A DNA stretch of 64,000 nucleotides, taken from assembly GCA_029261835.1 (NCBI GenBank), contig JAJDAO010000102.1, forward strand, positions 1 to 64,000, written 5' to 3'. Source of the stretch: Deltaproteobacteria bacterium (GTDB lineage Bacteria; Myxococcota_A; UBA9160; UBA4427). Every line of letters starts with the position of its first letter. Position 1 is the first letter of the stretch. Positions 1-8,240 of the stretch are shown here, piece after piece. The notes below the pieces were generated by a model. That model did not search any database, was not told the DNA's origin, and saw nothing but the letters and a program-made list of their open reading frames with translations. Position numbers and translations under genes: made by a program.

Positions 1-308
1 CAGGTGAGGTGCGCCCTGTGATCGATCGACTGCGACCAAGTCACTTTCAAACGCCCAGTCAGGGCGGGGCAAGCCCCTTCATCCCCGAACCCCTCTCTGC
101 CAACGGCCGCTGTAAGGCCGCCTGTGCAGAGGTTCCCTAGCGGTCCGCACCTTCGAGGAGCCCGCGGGCTGCGACCAGACGGGCGGCCCAGAGCGCGCTG
201 AAGCGGCGACGGGAGACCACATCCCGGACCCCGCTTTTGCCCTCAAGAGGCGTCCCGAGTGGACCGATTCGGCAGTTCAGCCGGCACGCGCCGAGCGGGA
301 GGCCAATC
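1..308. other. Intergenic region, no gene seen
   Basis: No convincing coding frame is seen here. A short GC-rich hairpin (GGGGCAAGCCCC, about 67-78) could be the end of a transcript entering from the left. The only clear signal is the ribosome site GGGAGG at 297-302, which serves the FHA gene. Confidence 0.5.
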
Positions 309-713
309 ATGAAGAACGACAGGACCCGCGAGCTCAGCGCCCCGAACACGCCATCCGGCGCTCGCGGCTTTCTGACTCGCAACCGCGCCTCGCTCGTCGT
401 CATCGAAGGTCCCGCCGCCGGAACCGAGTATGAACTCGATCGCCCCCGCCTCGACCTGGGTCGCGGCCCCGAGGTCGATCTCTGCTTCGCCGACGACGCG
501 ATGTCCCGGGAGCACGTCGCGTTCGAACTCGTCGAAGACGGATTTCGCGTGAGGGATCTCGGCAGCACAAACGGTGTCGTGCTGAACGGCGGCCGCGTTC
601 TGGCTGCGGAGCTCAAGCACGGCGACCGCCTTCGCGTCGGGGAGCACACCTTCCAGTACCTCGTCGAAAGGCTGGAACGACAGCCTGAGACCTACCTGCT
701 GCCCGACGACTGA
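309..713 (+). CDS. FHA domain protein
   Basis: This 134-residue protein is essentially one forkhead-associated domain, which binds phosphothreonine peptides. The FHA signature is complete: GR at 51-52, SREH at 66-69 and GSTNG at 85-89. There is no signal peptide or membrane segment, so it should be cytoplasmic. The ATG at 309 is chosen because GGGAGG lies six bases upstream; an in-frame start at 237 would only add a low-complexity leader. A serine/threonine kinase gene follows 46 bases downstream, so this protein is probably a substrate or adaptor of that kinase. The pairing is well known in Myxococcota and Actinobacteria; the target here is unknown. Confidence 0.88.
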   Translation: MKNDRTRELSAPNTPSGARGFLTRNRASLVVIEGPAAGTEYELDRPRLDLGRGPEVDLCFADDAMSREHVAFELVEDGFRVRDLGSTNGVVLNGGRVLAAELKHGDRLRVGEHTFQYLVERLERQPETYLLPDD

Positions 714-759
714 GACGGACGCCCAGTCTGCGCTGCAGTAGCACGGCGGGGAGATGCAC

Positions 760-2022
760 GTGGCCAGCACGATGATCGGGAAGACGCTCGGCAACTTCGT
801 CGTGGAGGAGGAGATCGGAAGCGGCGGCATGGGTGTCGTGCTGCTCGCCCGTCAGACCTCGCTCGATCGGCAGGCAGTGCTGAAGCGAATCCGGCGCGAT
901 CTCGGCGAGTTTCCCGAGCTCGCCGAGCGATTCGAACGCGAGGCCAGGGCTGCTGGCCAGATCCACCACCAGAACGTCGTCGCCGTCTACGACCACTTCC
1001 GCTGGCGATCAGACCAGTTCATCGCCCAGGAGTACGTCGACGGTATCGACCTCGCCAGCGCGCTGACCCGGGCCGGGCCCCTGCCCTGGCGCATCGCGGC
1101 CCTCATCGCCCTCGAGGTCGTACGCGGACTCGAGGAGATCCACTCACTGGGAACCGTGCACCGCGATCTCAAGCCGGCCAACATCCTGCTGGGCCGCCGC
1201 GGCGAAGTGAAGATCGCGGACTTCGGGCTCGCCCTCCAAGCGACCGGCTCCGCGCTGACCGAGCCCGGCGTGATGATCGGCTCGCCAACCTACATGCCAC
1301 CCGAGCAGATGTTGGGAGAACGCGTGGATGCCCGTTGTGACATCTTCTCCCTCGGCGTCGTCCTGTACGAGATGTTCACCGCACAGCTTCCCTTCCCCCA
1401 GCGCGCGGCCGAACATGCCGACGCCTCTCGCCGCCACGATGCGCAGGAGAACGACTCGTTGCTGCGGCGAATGCAGCGAGAGCACTACTCGCGAGTTCGC
1501 AAGGTTGCGCCGGACACACCGCGGGCGCTGGCCCGCCTGACAAAACGCTGTCTGCGTGCCAAGCCGCGCAACCGGCTCAGCAACAGCACGGAGCTGCGCC
1601 GCCGCCTCGAATCGGGTCTCGACTGCCCCTCCGCCGCCGATCTGCGAGTCGAGCTGGCGAGCTGGCTCTGGGATCACCAACTCTTCGAACGTCGTGACAA
1701 CGAGACCCTCGTGCAGGTCGCGCGTCCCGACCTCGCCGCACCACGACGGACCCGCCGCTGGGCGATCCCGCTCTTGGTCGCCAGCTTGGCCGCGCTGGCC
1801 GCAGCCTCGATCTTGCTCGTGGACTTCCGTCCCCTGCGCTCACGAGCAGGCGACTCGCCGCAGCCATCAACAGCTCTGACGCCATCCGAGCCGGCCGGCT
1901 CGGATGGCACCCCGCAGTCCGAAGTGGTGCCGCTGTCAACCGCATACTCCGAGCCGGCGGCGACGGGTACAATGTCGCAGGCGCCCGCGCGGTCCGCAGA
2001 CCAGGTGGGCGGGCCGAAGTGA
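760..2022 (+). CDS. Membrane-anchored serine/threonine protein kinase
   Basis: A Hanks-type kinase of about 420 residues. Numbering from an ATG at 754, it has a glycine-rich loop GSGGMG (22-27), catalytic Lys44, the HRDLKPAN loop (136-143) and DFG (156-158), then a PPEQ activation-segment end. A single hydrophobic segment (WAIPLLVASLAALAA) lies near residue 335, followed by a short Ser/Thr/Pro-rich tail, so the kinase faces the cytoplasm and the tail lies outside. No PASTA or other sensor domain is present. The GTG at 760 is preferred because GGGGAG (748-753) is six bases upstream; ATG 754 and ATG 772 are alternatives. It is probably co-transcribed with the FHA gene just upstream. Confidence 0.9.
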   Translation: MASTMIGKTLGNFVVEEEIGSGGMGVVLLARQTSLDRQAVLKRIRRDLGEFPELAERFEREARAAGQIHHQNVVAVYDHFRWRSDQFIAQEYVDGIDLASALTRAGPLPWRIAALIALEVVRGLEEIHSLGTVHRDLKPANILLGRRGEVKIADFGLALQATGSALTEPGVMIGSPTYMPPEQMLGERVDARCDIFSLGVVLYEMFTAQLPFPQRAAEHADASRRHDAQENDSLLRRMQREHYSRVRKVAPDTPRALARLTKRCLRAKPRNRLSNSTELRRRLESGLDCPSAADLRVELASWLWDHQLFERRDNETLVQVARPDLAAPRRTRRWAIPLLVASLAALAAASILLVDFRPLRSRAGDSPQPSTALTPSEPAGSDGTPQSEVVPLSTAYSEPAATGTMSQAPARSADQVGGPK

Positions 2023-2115
2023 GGTGACCAGCCGCAGCGCGGGGTGAATGCCGAGTAGCGCGCCGTCCATTGCCGGACTCTTCGAGATCCCTTCCTCTCC
2101 GGATGCGAGCTGGTC

Positions 2116-3630
2116 GTGACCGGCTCCGACTACGCGGTGATGGCCCTCTATGGGGCGGCACTGCTCTGGATCGGCTGGCGCGCCAGTGGCGCTCAGCCCG
2201 ATGCGTTGCAGCTGACTCTCGGCGGGCGTCGGCTCCCGGCCTGGGCCGTCCTCTGCTCCATGTCGGCGACGGAGCTGTCGGCGGCCACCTTCTTGGGCGT
2301 GCCGCACGCGGCCTATACGGGCGACTGGTCTTACCTCCAGCTCGCGCTCGGCGCGCTCCTGGCCAAGCTCGTCGTGGCGCGTTACGTCATTCCGCTCTAC
2401 CACGAGCTCGGTGTCGTCACGGTCTACGGCTTTCTCGCACGGCGGTTTGACCGTGCCAGCCAGCGGCTCGCCGCGATCTGCTTCGTCGCCGGCCGGATCC
2501 TCGCCTCTGGCGTGCGTCTGTTCATCGCCGCGCTGGCCGCGGCGGCCGTCGGCGACGTCGACATCGAGGTCGCCATCGTCGCCTGCGGAATCGTGGCGGG
2601 GCTCTACACGCTGAAGGGCGGAATCCGCGCCGTGATCTGGACCGACACGCTGCAGGGTGGGCTCTTCCTGATTGCCGCGCTCGCGACGCTAGCGACCCTG
2701 ATCGTGAACGCCGATGGGGGACTCAGCGGCTTTCTCGGCTGGCTCGGAACGGCTGAACACACGCGGATCCTGCACCTCGACCCCATCTTTTCCGCGACGG
2801 ACGGCCGCGCCATCGGCGTCGCCCTGATCGGCGCCTTCTTCCTGACACTGGCCACGCACTCGACCGATCACGACATGGTTCAGCGGCTGCTCACGACGCG
2901 AGACGGCCGCTCGGGCGGCCGCGCCTTGCTGGGCAGCGCGTGGCTGAACTTCCCGCTGACGCTGCTCTTCCTCGCGATCGGAACCGGCCTGGCCCACTTC
3001 TACAGCAGTCCACCCGGTTACGACATCAGCGAGTCCACGCGTGCCCTGCCCCTCTTTGCGCTGCACGAGCTCCCCAGTGGTCTGCGCGGCCTGTTCTTTG
3101 CCGGTCTCTTCGCGGCGGCGATGTCGAGTCTCGACTCGGCGATCTGCGCGATCGCGACGAGCTGGGTGACGGATGTCCTGCCGAGACAGGCGAGCGACGC
3201 GAGCCAGGTCCGGCGTATCCGTCGCGCGTCGGCTTGCATCACGCTCCTGCTGATCGCGGCGGCGCTTGCGATGGCGGCGTACCACCGCCTGTTGCTGAGC
3301 TCGGGTGCCGACGCGCAGGGGCCGGCCGGCCCGAGCCTGGTCGAGTTCGCCCTTTCATCGATGACGATCCTGTATGGGGGCCTGCTCGGCGTCTTTGCGC
3401 TGGGCCTGCTCACACGCAGCCGCGGCAGCCACGCCAGCGTGCCACTTGGGCTGGCGTCGGGTGCCTTCGTGGGGCTCGCCCTGTTCCTGCACCCGGTCGC
3501 GCTCGGCCGGACCTACCTCGCCTGGCCCTGGTGGATCCCCGTGGCCGCACTGACCGCATTTGCCGTCGCCGCTCTCGGAAGACGCGCGAAGCCAACACCC
3601 GGCGAGCAAGCGGCGGGGTTGCCGAGCTGA
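2116..3630 (+). CDS. Sodium:solute symporter family (SSF) transporter
   Basis: A 504-residue integral membrane protein with about 13 hydrophobic segments. It has the SSF pattern: an early TLGGRRLPAW loop, SATELSAATFLG in the second helix, GLYTLKGGIRAVIWTDTLQ in the middle and AGLFAAAMSSLDSAI in the LeuT-fold region that binds sodium. These transporters couple sodium influx to uptake of sugars, amino acids, carboxylates or similar solutes. The substrate cannot be read from sequence. It begins with GTG about 90 bases after the kinase gene and could share its transcript. It converges on the PQQ dehydrogenase with only 26 bases between them. Confidence 0.9.
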   Translation: MTGSDYAVMALYGAALLWIGWRASGAQPDALQLTLGGRRLPAWAVLCSMSATELSAATFLGVPHAAYTGDWSYLQLALGALLAKLVVARYVIPLYHELGVVTVYGFLARRFDRASQRLAAICFVAGRILASGVRLFIAALAAAAVGDVDIEVAIVACGIVAGLYTLKGGIRAVIWTDTLQGGLFLIAALATLATLIVNADGGLSGFLGWLGTAEHTRILHLDPIFSATDGRAIGVALIGAFFLTLATHSTDHDMVQRLLTTRDGRSGGRALLGSAWLNFPLTLLFLAIGTGLAHFYSSPPGYDISESTRALPLFALHELPSGLRGLFFAGLFAAAMSSLDSAICAIATSWVTDVLPRQASDASQVRRIRRASACITLLLIAAALAMAAYHRLLLSSGADAQGPAGPSLVEFALSSMTILYGGLLGVFALGLLTRSRGSHASVPLGLASGAFVGLALFLHPVALGRTYLAWPWWIPVAALTAFAVAALGRRAKPTPGEQAAGLPS

Positions 3631-3656
3631 AGTGTCAGCAGCGCGCTGTCCAGCCG

Positions 3657-5639
3657 TCAGGGAAGCGTGTAGGCGATGACCGCGTCTCCGGACTCGGACC
3701 AGCCATGCCCACCCGCCGCCACGACCAGGTACTGCTTGCCGTCCGCCCGCAGTCGGTAGGTCAATGGGGTTGCGTTCGCCGTGAACGGGAGCCGAGCGCG
3801 CCAGATTTCCTCGCCCGTCTGCGCGTCGAATCCGCGGAGGAACTTGTCCGTCGTCGCTCCAATGAAGACGATACCGCCGGCGGTGGCGATCGATCCGCCG
3901 AGATTCGGCGCGCCCAATGCGAGCCACATTGGAAACGGTGCCTGATCTCGCGTCGTCCCCAGTGCCACGTCCCACAGCACGCGACCGCTTCGCAGGTCAA
4001 CCGCGGTCAGCGTTCCCCACGGTGGCGCACTGCACGGCGCGCCGAAGTTCGACATCAGCGCCATTCTCTTGACGCCGTACGGTGTGCCCTTCATCGGGTA
4101 GAGCTCGTCGGGGTACACCACCGCATCCGGGTCGAGCTGGTCGAACTGCTCGCGCGGGATGAGCTGCTGCACCATCGCCATGCGGATCTGGTTGACGAAG
4201 AGGAGTCCGTTGACGGGGTCGATCGAAACCCCGCCCCAGTTGGCCCCGCCGGCGGAGCCGGGGAATTGAATCGAGCCCTGGAGCGAGGGCGGTGTGAATG
4301 CGCCATCCGAGCGGAAGCGGCTGATCAGCTCCCGGCAATAGCTGCGATCGATGGGCGTGAACCCCCAGGCTTGATCTGGCGTCAGGGTGTAGGGGTGAAG
4401 CGGCGGGGGATGGGTGGGAAAGGGCTGCGTCGGTGACAACGTCTCACCCGGCACGGCCCCCTGCTGTGGTGCCGGTCGCTCCTCGACGGGATAGAGAGGC
4501 TCACCCGTCTCCCGGTTCAGCAAGAAGATGTGCCCGAGCTTGGTCGCCTGAGCCACGGCCGGAATCCCGCCTGCCACGCCATCGCTCTGGAACAACGCCG
4601 GCTGTGAGGCGAGATCATAATCCCAGAGATCGTGGTGCACGGCCTGGAAGTGCCACGCGACACGCCCCGTGTCGGCGTCGAGGGCAACCGTCGAGCTGCC
4701 GTAGTGGTCGAGACCGCGCCGGTCGCCTCCGTAGCTGTCGGGTGAGGGATTACCCGTCGGCACGAAGACCAGACCGCGCTCTTCGTCGCCCGAGATCGGA
4801 GCCCAGACATTGGGCGTGCCCGGCTGGTAGGGCTCCTCGCCGGAGGGCGCAGCGCCCGCTGCGCGGGCCTCGTCATGCCAGCCCGGCGGAACGGGATCCC
4901 AGGCCCAGCGAAGCGCGCCCGTTCTCACGTCGAAAGCCCGCACGACCCCGCTCGGTGCGTCCACCCGCAGGCTGTCCGACACCAACGCGCCGATCACCAC
5001 GACATCCCGGATCACGAGTGGCGCCGAGGTCGGATAGTACTCCCAGGGCGGAGCGTCGCCGATCCCCTCGCGCAGTGACACGCGACCCGACTGCCCGAAA
5101 CCCCGGCACGGCTGCCCGGTCGCCGCGTCCAGGGCGATGAGCTCCGAGTCCCGCGTACCCGTGAAGACCCGCTTCCCACACGCGCCCTCGCGCGTCTCCC
5201 CGTGTCCGCCCCAGTACGCCACGCCGCGACAGGTCAGCGGATACGGCCCCTTTCCGCGCTTCAATCTCAGCTCGGGGTCGAACTGCCAGCGCTCCTCACC
5301 GGTCTCGGGATCGAGGGCAATCACGCGGGCGAATCCGGTGCAGAAGAACATCGAGCCGTCCGCCACGATGGGAGTCGCCTGGAAGGCGGTCTTGCTGTAC
5401 TCCCCGGTGCCGTCCGAAAAGTCGCCATGGCGGTACTCCCAGGCGACCTGGAGTTCGCCGACGTTCTGTCGGTTGATCTGATTGAGCGGTGAATACTTGA
5501 GACCGCCCTTGTCGCCGCCGTATTCCGGCCACTCGGAGACCGGTCCGGAGTAGTCGACCGGCTGGGCGTCGCCGCATGCCAGCAGCAATGCGGCGATGAA
5601 AGACGTGACGACGGGCGCCAAGCGAATCGCGACTGACAA
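3657..5639 (-). CDS. PQQ-dependent dehydrogenase lipoprotein (quinoprotein glucose dehydrogenase-like)
   Basis: A 660-residue periplasmic beta-propeller quinoprotein. The N-terminus carries a lipoprotein signal ending in LLLAC (Cys22). The mature part starts with WPEYGGDKGGLKYSPL, typical of PQQ dehydrogenases, and contains repeated propeller motifs such as VIALDPETGEERW, LIALDAATGQP and GFDAQTGEEIW. It resembles the membrane glucose/quinate dehydrogenase branch but lacks that group's N-terminal membrane domain. It also has no heme c domain, so electrons must pass to a separate acceptor. The substrate, an alcohol or sugar, is unknown, and no PQQ synthesis genes are nearby. An 18-bp tandem repeat lies just upstream of the start. 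Confidence 0.85.
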   Translation of the reverse strand: MSVAIRLAPVVTSFIAALLLACGDAQPVDYSGPVSEWPEYGGDKGGLKYSPLNQINRQNVGELQVAWEYRHGDFSDGTGEYSKTAFQATPIVADGSMFFCTGFARVIALDPETGEERWQFDPELRLKRGKGPYPLTCRGVAYWGGHGETREGACGKRVFTGTRDSELIALDAATGQPCRGFGQSGRVSLREGIGDAPPWEYYPTSAPLVIRDVVVIGALVSDSLRVDAPSGVVRAFDVRTGALRWAWDPVPPGWHDEARAAGAAPSGEEPYQPGTPNVWAPISGDEERGLVFVPTGNPSPDSYGGDRRGLDHYGSSTVALDADTGRVAWHFQAVHHDLWDYDLASQPALFQSDGVAGGIPAVAQATKLGHIFLLNRETGEPLYPVEERPAPQQGAVPGETLSPTQPFPTHPPPLHPYTLTPDQAWGFTPIDRSYCRELISRFRSDGAFTPPSLQGSIQFPGSAGGANWGGVSIDPVNGLLFVNQIRMAMVQQLIPREQFDQLDPDAVVYPDELYPMKGTPYGVKRMALMSNFGAPCSAPPWGTLTAVDLRSGRVLWDVALGTTRDQAPFPMWLALGAPNLGGSIATAGGIVFIGATTDKFLRGFDAQTGEEIWRARLPFTANATPLTYRLRADGKQYLVVAAGGHGWSESGDAVIAYTLP

Positions 5640-5672
5640 GCCCGAATCCCCCCGAATGCTGCGTCAAACGAG

Positions 5673-5708
5673 AATGTGCTCGAGTGGCAGAATCTGCTCG
5701 AGTGGCGA
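5673..5708. repeat. 18-bp tandem repeat upstream of the PQQ dehydrogenase
   Basis: Two adjacent 18-bp units share the 12-mer TGCTCGAGTGGC (5677-5688 and 5695-5706), each with the palindrome CTCGAG. They sit about 35-70 bases upstream of the PQQ dehydrogenase start on the minus strand, a position suited to a regulator acting on that promoter. Confidence 0.7.
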
Positions 5709-5812
5709 GAACTGTAGCGTCTTCGGGCCGCAGCGCGGACGATCCTCGCGCGCTGAGAGGCGTGGCAACGTGGGGCGTCCGGAACGGCGGATGGTGCGTG
5801 TACCGAGGGGCC

Positions 5813-6100
5813 TCAGCGACGTGTCAGTCGGCTGCCCAGTGGCAGGATCCGCCAGCGCAGAAGACGCCAGAGATCGAGACGCAAGCGCTCCTTGAAGATC
5901 GGGTCGGCCTCACACCCTTCCTCATCCGCCGCCAAGAACTCGCGCAGCTCGGCGGCCACGATGTCATCCGGAACGTCGTCGGGAAGCACGTGCACTGTGG
6001 AGCCGGGCGCGCGATCGGCGAGATCGTGGCGCGGTCGCGCTCGGCTGCGTTCCGCCGCGATCGGGGGCAACGACTGGTTGAACGGAATCTTGCGGCTCAC
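5813..6100 (-). CDS. Small protein translationally coupled to the ECF sigma factor
   Basis: The start is a GTG overlapping the TGA stop of the sigma factor gene (GTGA), giving 95 residues. The protein is acidic in the middle and basic at both ends, with PDDVPDDIVAAELREFL and then a C-terminal RLRLDLWRLLRWR segment. I do not recognise a family. It lacks the HxxxCxxC zinc motif and the membrane helix of common anti-sigma factors. Overlap with an ECF gene nonetheless suggests a regulatory partner of that sigma factor. Confidence 0.6.
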   Translation of the reverse strand: MSRKIPFNQSLPPIAAERSRARPRHDLADRAPGSTVHVLPDDVPDDIVAAELREFLAADEEGCEADPIFKERLRLDLWRLLRWRILPLGSRLTRR

Positions 6101-6726
6101 GTCGTACTCCGCTCCCCGGCGAGCGTAACGGCCTGCAGCATCATCCTCTTGGTCCGGTATAGACTCGAGCGGATTGCGTCGCTGGACCGATTGGTGCGCC
6201 GAGCGATCTCGCGAATCGGGAGATTCTCCAAGTGCCTCATCTCGAAGATGCGAGCCTGCCACTTCGTCTGCAAGCCGAGCTCCTGACTGATCGCCTCAGC
6301 GTAGCGGCGCATGTGGAGCTGCTCCTCGGGCGAGCAGCCGGTGATCGGCTGCCCCGGCCTGAGGTGCTCCGGGTCGATGAGACCCAGCTTGGCGCGCTGG
6401 CTTTGTGCTCGTCGAAGCCGATTATTGGTGAGGTTCTTCGCGATTCCGAAAATCCACGAAAGCAGTGAAGCTTGGCCACGGTAGTTCTCGATCGAGCGGA
6501 AGACCGATGTAAAGGTCTCCTGCACAATATCCTCGGTGTCCGCGTGATTGCGCACTCGCGCGTGGACAAAACCGTAGATGCGCTGGAAATAGCGCTCGTA
6601 GAGCTCGTTGAAGTGTGACTCGCTCGAGCGCCGGATTCCCTCCAGCAACTCCTGGTCCGTCAGCTCACTCAGGCAGAGGGCGGACGCACTTCTCTCGCAG
6701 CTTTTCGCACCGTCATTGCGGGGCAA
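6097..6726 (-). CDS. RNA polymerase sigma factor, ECF family
   Basis: A 209-residue sigma-70 factor with regions 2 and 4 only. Region 2 includes ELYERYFQRIYGFVHARV, the DTEDIVQETF helix that opens the -10 element, and SLLSWIFGIAKNL. Region 4 contains FEMRHLENLPIREIARR and a helix-turn-helix ending SLYRTKRMM. The start is TTG with GAGGAG seven bases upstream. A GTG-start gene overlaps its stop codon. The promoters it controls are not identifiable here; the PQQ dehydrogenase downstream on the same strand and the divergent lipoprotein/caspase genes are candidates by position only. Confidence 0.9.
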   Translation of the reverse strand: MPRNDGAKSCERSASALCLSELTDQELLEGIRRSSESHFNELYERYFQRIYGFVHARVRNHADTEDIVQETFTSVFRSIENYRGQASLLSWIFGIAKNLTNNRLRRAQSQRAKLGLIDPEHLRPGQPITGCSPEEQLHMRRYAEAISQELGLQTKWQARIFEMRHLENLPIREIARRTNRSSDAIRSSLYRTKRMMLQAVTLAGERSTT

Positions 6727-6937
6727 CGCGGATCTCCTCGCGCTGTCCCTTCCCAGGCTACGGGCATGGCCACCCGGCTACCTCTTATGTGGCCGTTTCC
6801 GCACGCAAGTGGCGCGCTGAATTCGACAAAGCGTCTTTTCCCCAGCGGGGACAAAGGCGGGCCCGCTCAGCGACCGGCAGCCCACGTGTCAGCGCAGGGC
6901 AGAGCGAATCGCGCATGGCGTTCCGCCGGCGATCTGC

Positions 6938-7909
6938 TCAATTTGCCGCCGGCCTTCCGGCCTCCAGAGCGCTCCGATGGACAACGAGATCGCCGCGACC
7001 GCTCGGCAGTCCGGCGAGATCATGGCCGGGAATGATCACCAGAGTGGGCGCCAGTGCGGCGAGTCGCCGCACGCGATTGCGAACGTCGGCCGCCCGTTCC
7101 GGGCTGCCGACGATGCGCTGCACATCGTTGCTCTCGAGCCAGTCGAAGTGAACGACGAGATCACCTGCCAGGAGGACCGGTCCGCCGGGCAGATTCACCA
7201 GAGCAGCGAGCCCGCCCTGCGTATGTCCGCCACCGGCAATCAGCGTGATGCTGCCATCCCCGAAGAGATCGACGCCGTGGTCGAAGGTGGCGTATGGGGC
7301 AGCACGCGAGAAGTCGATGTCTCTCCACGCCCCGTCGTCGATCCAGCTCGTGTGCCGCGGTTCGAAGCCGTTCATGCGCGATGTGCCCGCTTCCCGCTCT
7401 CCGAGCCCCACCACGAAGGTCGCCCTTCTGAAGGCGTCTGCACCGCCGACGTGATCGAAGTGCAGGTGCGAGAGAATCACCGTCGAGACGTCTGCCGGCA
7501 GCATGCTCGACTCTCGCATCTGTGACGGCAGATCGGAGCCCGGCGGTGAATCTGTCTCGAACAGAAGTCGCGTCACCGGGTGCAGCGCCGCGCCTCCCTC
7601 ACGCGCGATCTCCGGCCCGAGTCCACAGTCGAAAACCACGAGCCCCTTCCCCGGGTGCTCGATCACGAAGGCGGGTACCGGTCGCCAAGGCGCCGGAGAT
7701 CCAACCAGCAGCGATGAGACGCGATTGGTTCCGGTGTTGAAGACGTGCAGACGCAGCCCCTGAACCGCCGGCCAGGCCACCGCAGGTGCCCCGGCCAGCA
7801 CGGCCGGCGGATCCGGACCGACGACGACCTGCGGTCTGTAGCAGGCGCTGAGCTGGAGAACGAGCAGCGGGAGAACGAACTGAAGGAGCGTTGCACGGTG
7901 CACTCGCAT
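6938..7909 (-). CDS. Metallo-beta-lactamase-fold hydrolase, lipoprotein
   Basis: A 323-residue binuclear-zinc hydrolase of the MBL superfamily. The HxHxDH motif is HLHFDH (148-153); later ligands are seen in GGGHTQGG, LLAGDLVVHFDW and IPGHDLAG. The layout resembles the N-acyl-homoserine lactonase and related lactonase branch. An N-terminal lipoprotein signal with lipobox LSAC (Cys23) puts it in the cell envelope, unlike typical cytoplasmic quorum-quenching lactonases. The substrate is unproven. It lies upstream of the ECF sigma factor on the same strand with a 211-base gap, so it probably has its own transcript. Confidence 0.82.
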   Translation of the reverse strand: MRVHRATLLQFVLPLLVLQLSACYRPQVVVGPDPPAVLAGAPAVAWPAVQGLRLHVFNTGTNRVSSLLVGSPAPWRPVPAFVIEHPGKGLVVFDCGLGPEIAREGGAALHPVTRLLFETDSPPGSDLPSQMRESSMLPADVSTVILSHLHFDHVGGADAFRRATFVVGLGEREAGTSRMNGFEPRHTSWIDDGAWRDIDFSRAAPYATFDHGVDLFGDGSITLIAGGGHTQGGLAALVNLPGGPVLLAGDLVVHFDWLESNDVQRIVGSPERAADVRNRVRRLAALAPTLVIIPGHDLAGLPSGRGDLVVHRSALEAGRPAAN

Positions 7910-8240
7910 TGGGCGATTGGTGCCACAGGCGAACGACGGCGTCCAGACACGGCCGAAACGTCAGGCCGCGCTGGCCGGGGCTGGCCGAGAGCACAGCCGC
8001 CGCGCCCTACGGAGCACAATGCCATCCCGCATGATGCCCCCGATGGGACGCCAGCGGGTCCGGTATGCGCCCCGGCAAGACGAACCGCTGCGGTGCGCGA
8101 TCGCTCGACACCCGGGTCAACGTGATCGAGCCGGCGGGGTTTCCGCTGAGGCCGAAGCGGCGGTGCTACCCACTCGGCGCGCCGAACCTCAGCTCGCAGC
8201 TCGGACCGACCGAAGCAGAGAGCCAGAGGAGACACACCGC
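7910..8240. other. Divergent intergenic region, no gene seen
   Basis: This 331-base stretch separates the divergent MBL lipoprotein and the lipoprotein at 8241. It must hold both promoters. No strong sigma-70 or sigma-54 consensus and no coding signal was seen, apart from an in-frame but unsupported upstream extension of the plus-strand gene. Confidence 0.5.

Noticed and set aside
2940-4436. Long plus-strand open frame across the end of the symporter and the PQQ dehydrogenase
   Set aside because: It is Arg/Ala/Gly-rich with no domain, spans two real convergent genes in other frames and has no ribosome site. GC-rich third positions keep such antisense frames open.
6938-7909. Naming the MBL lipoprotein an N-acyl-homoserine lactonase
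   Set aside because: The zinc motifs fit many lactonases and other MBL hydrolases, and the lipoprotein signal is unusual for AHL lactonases. No LuxI/LuxR pair is present.
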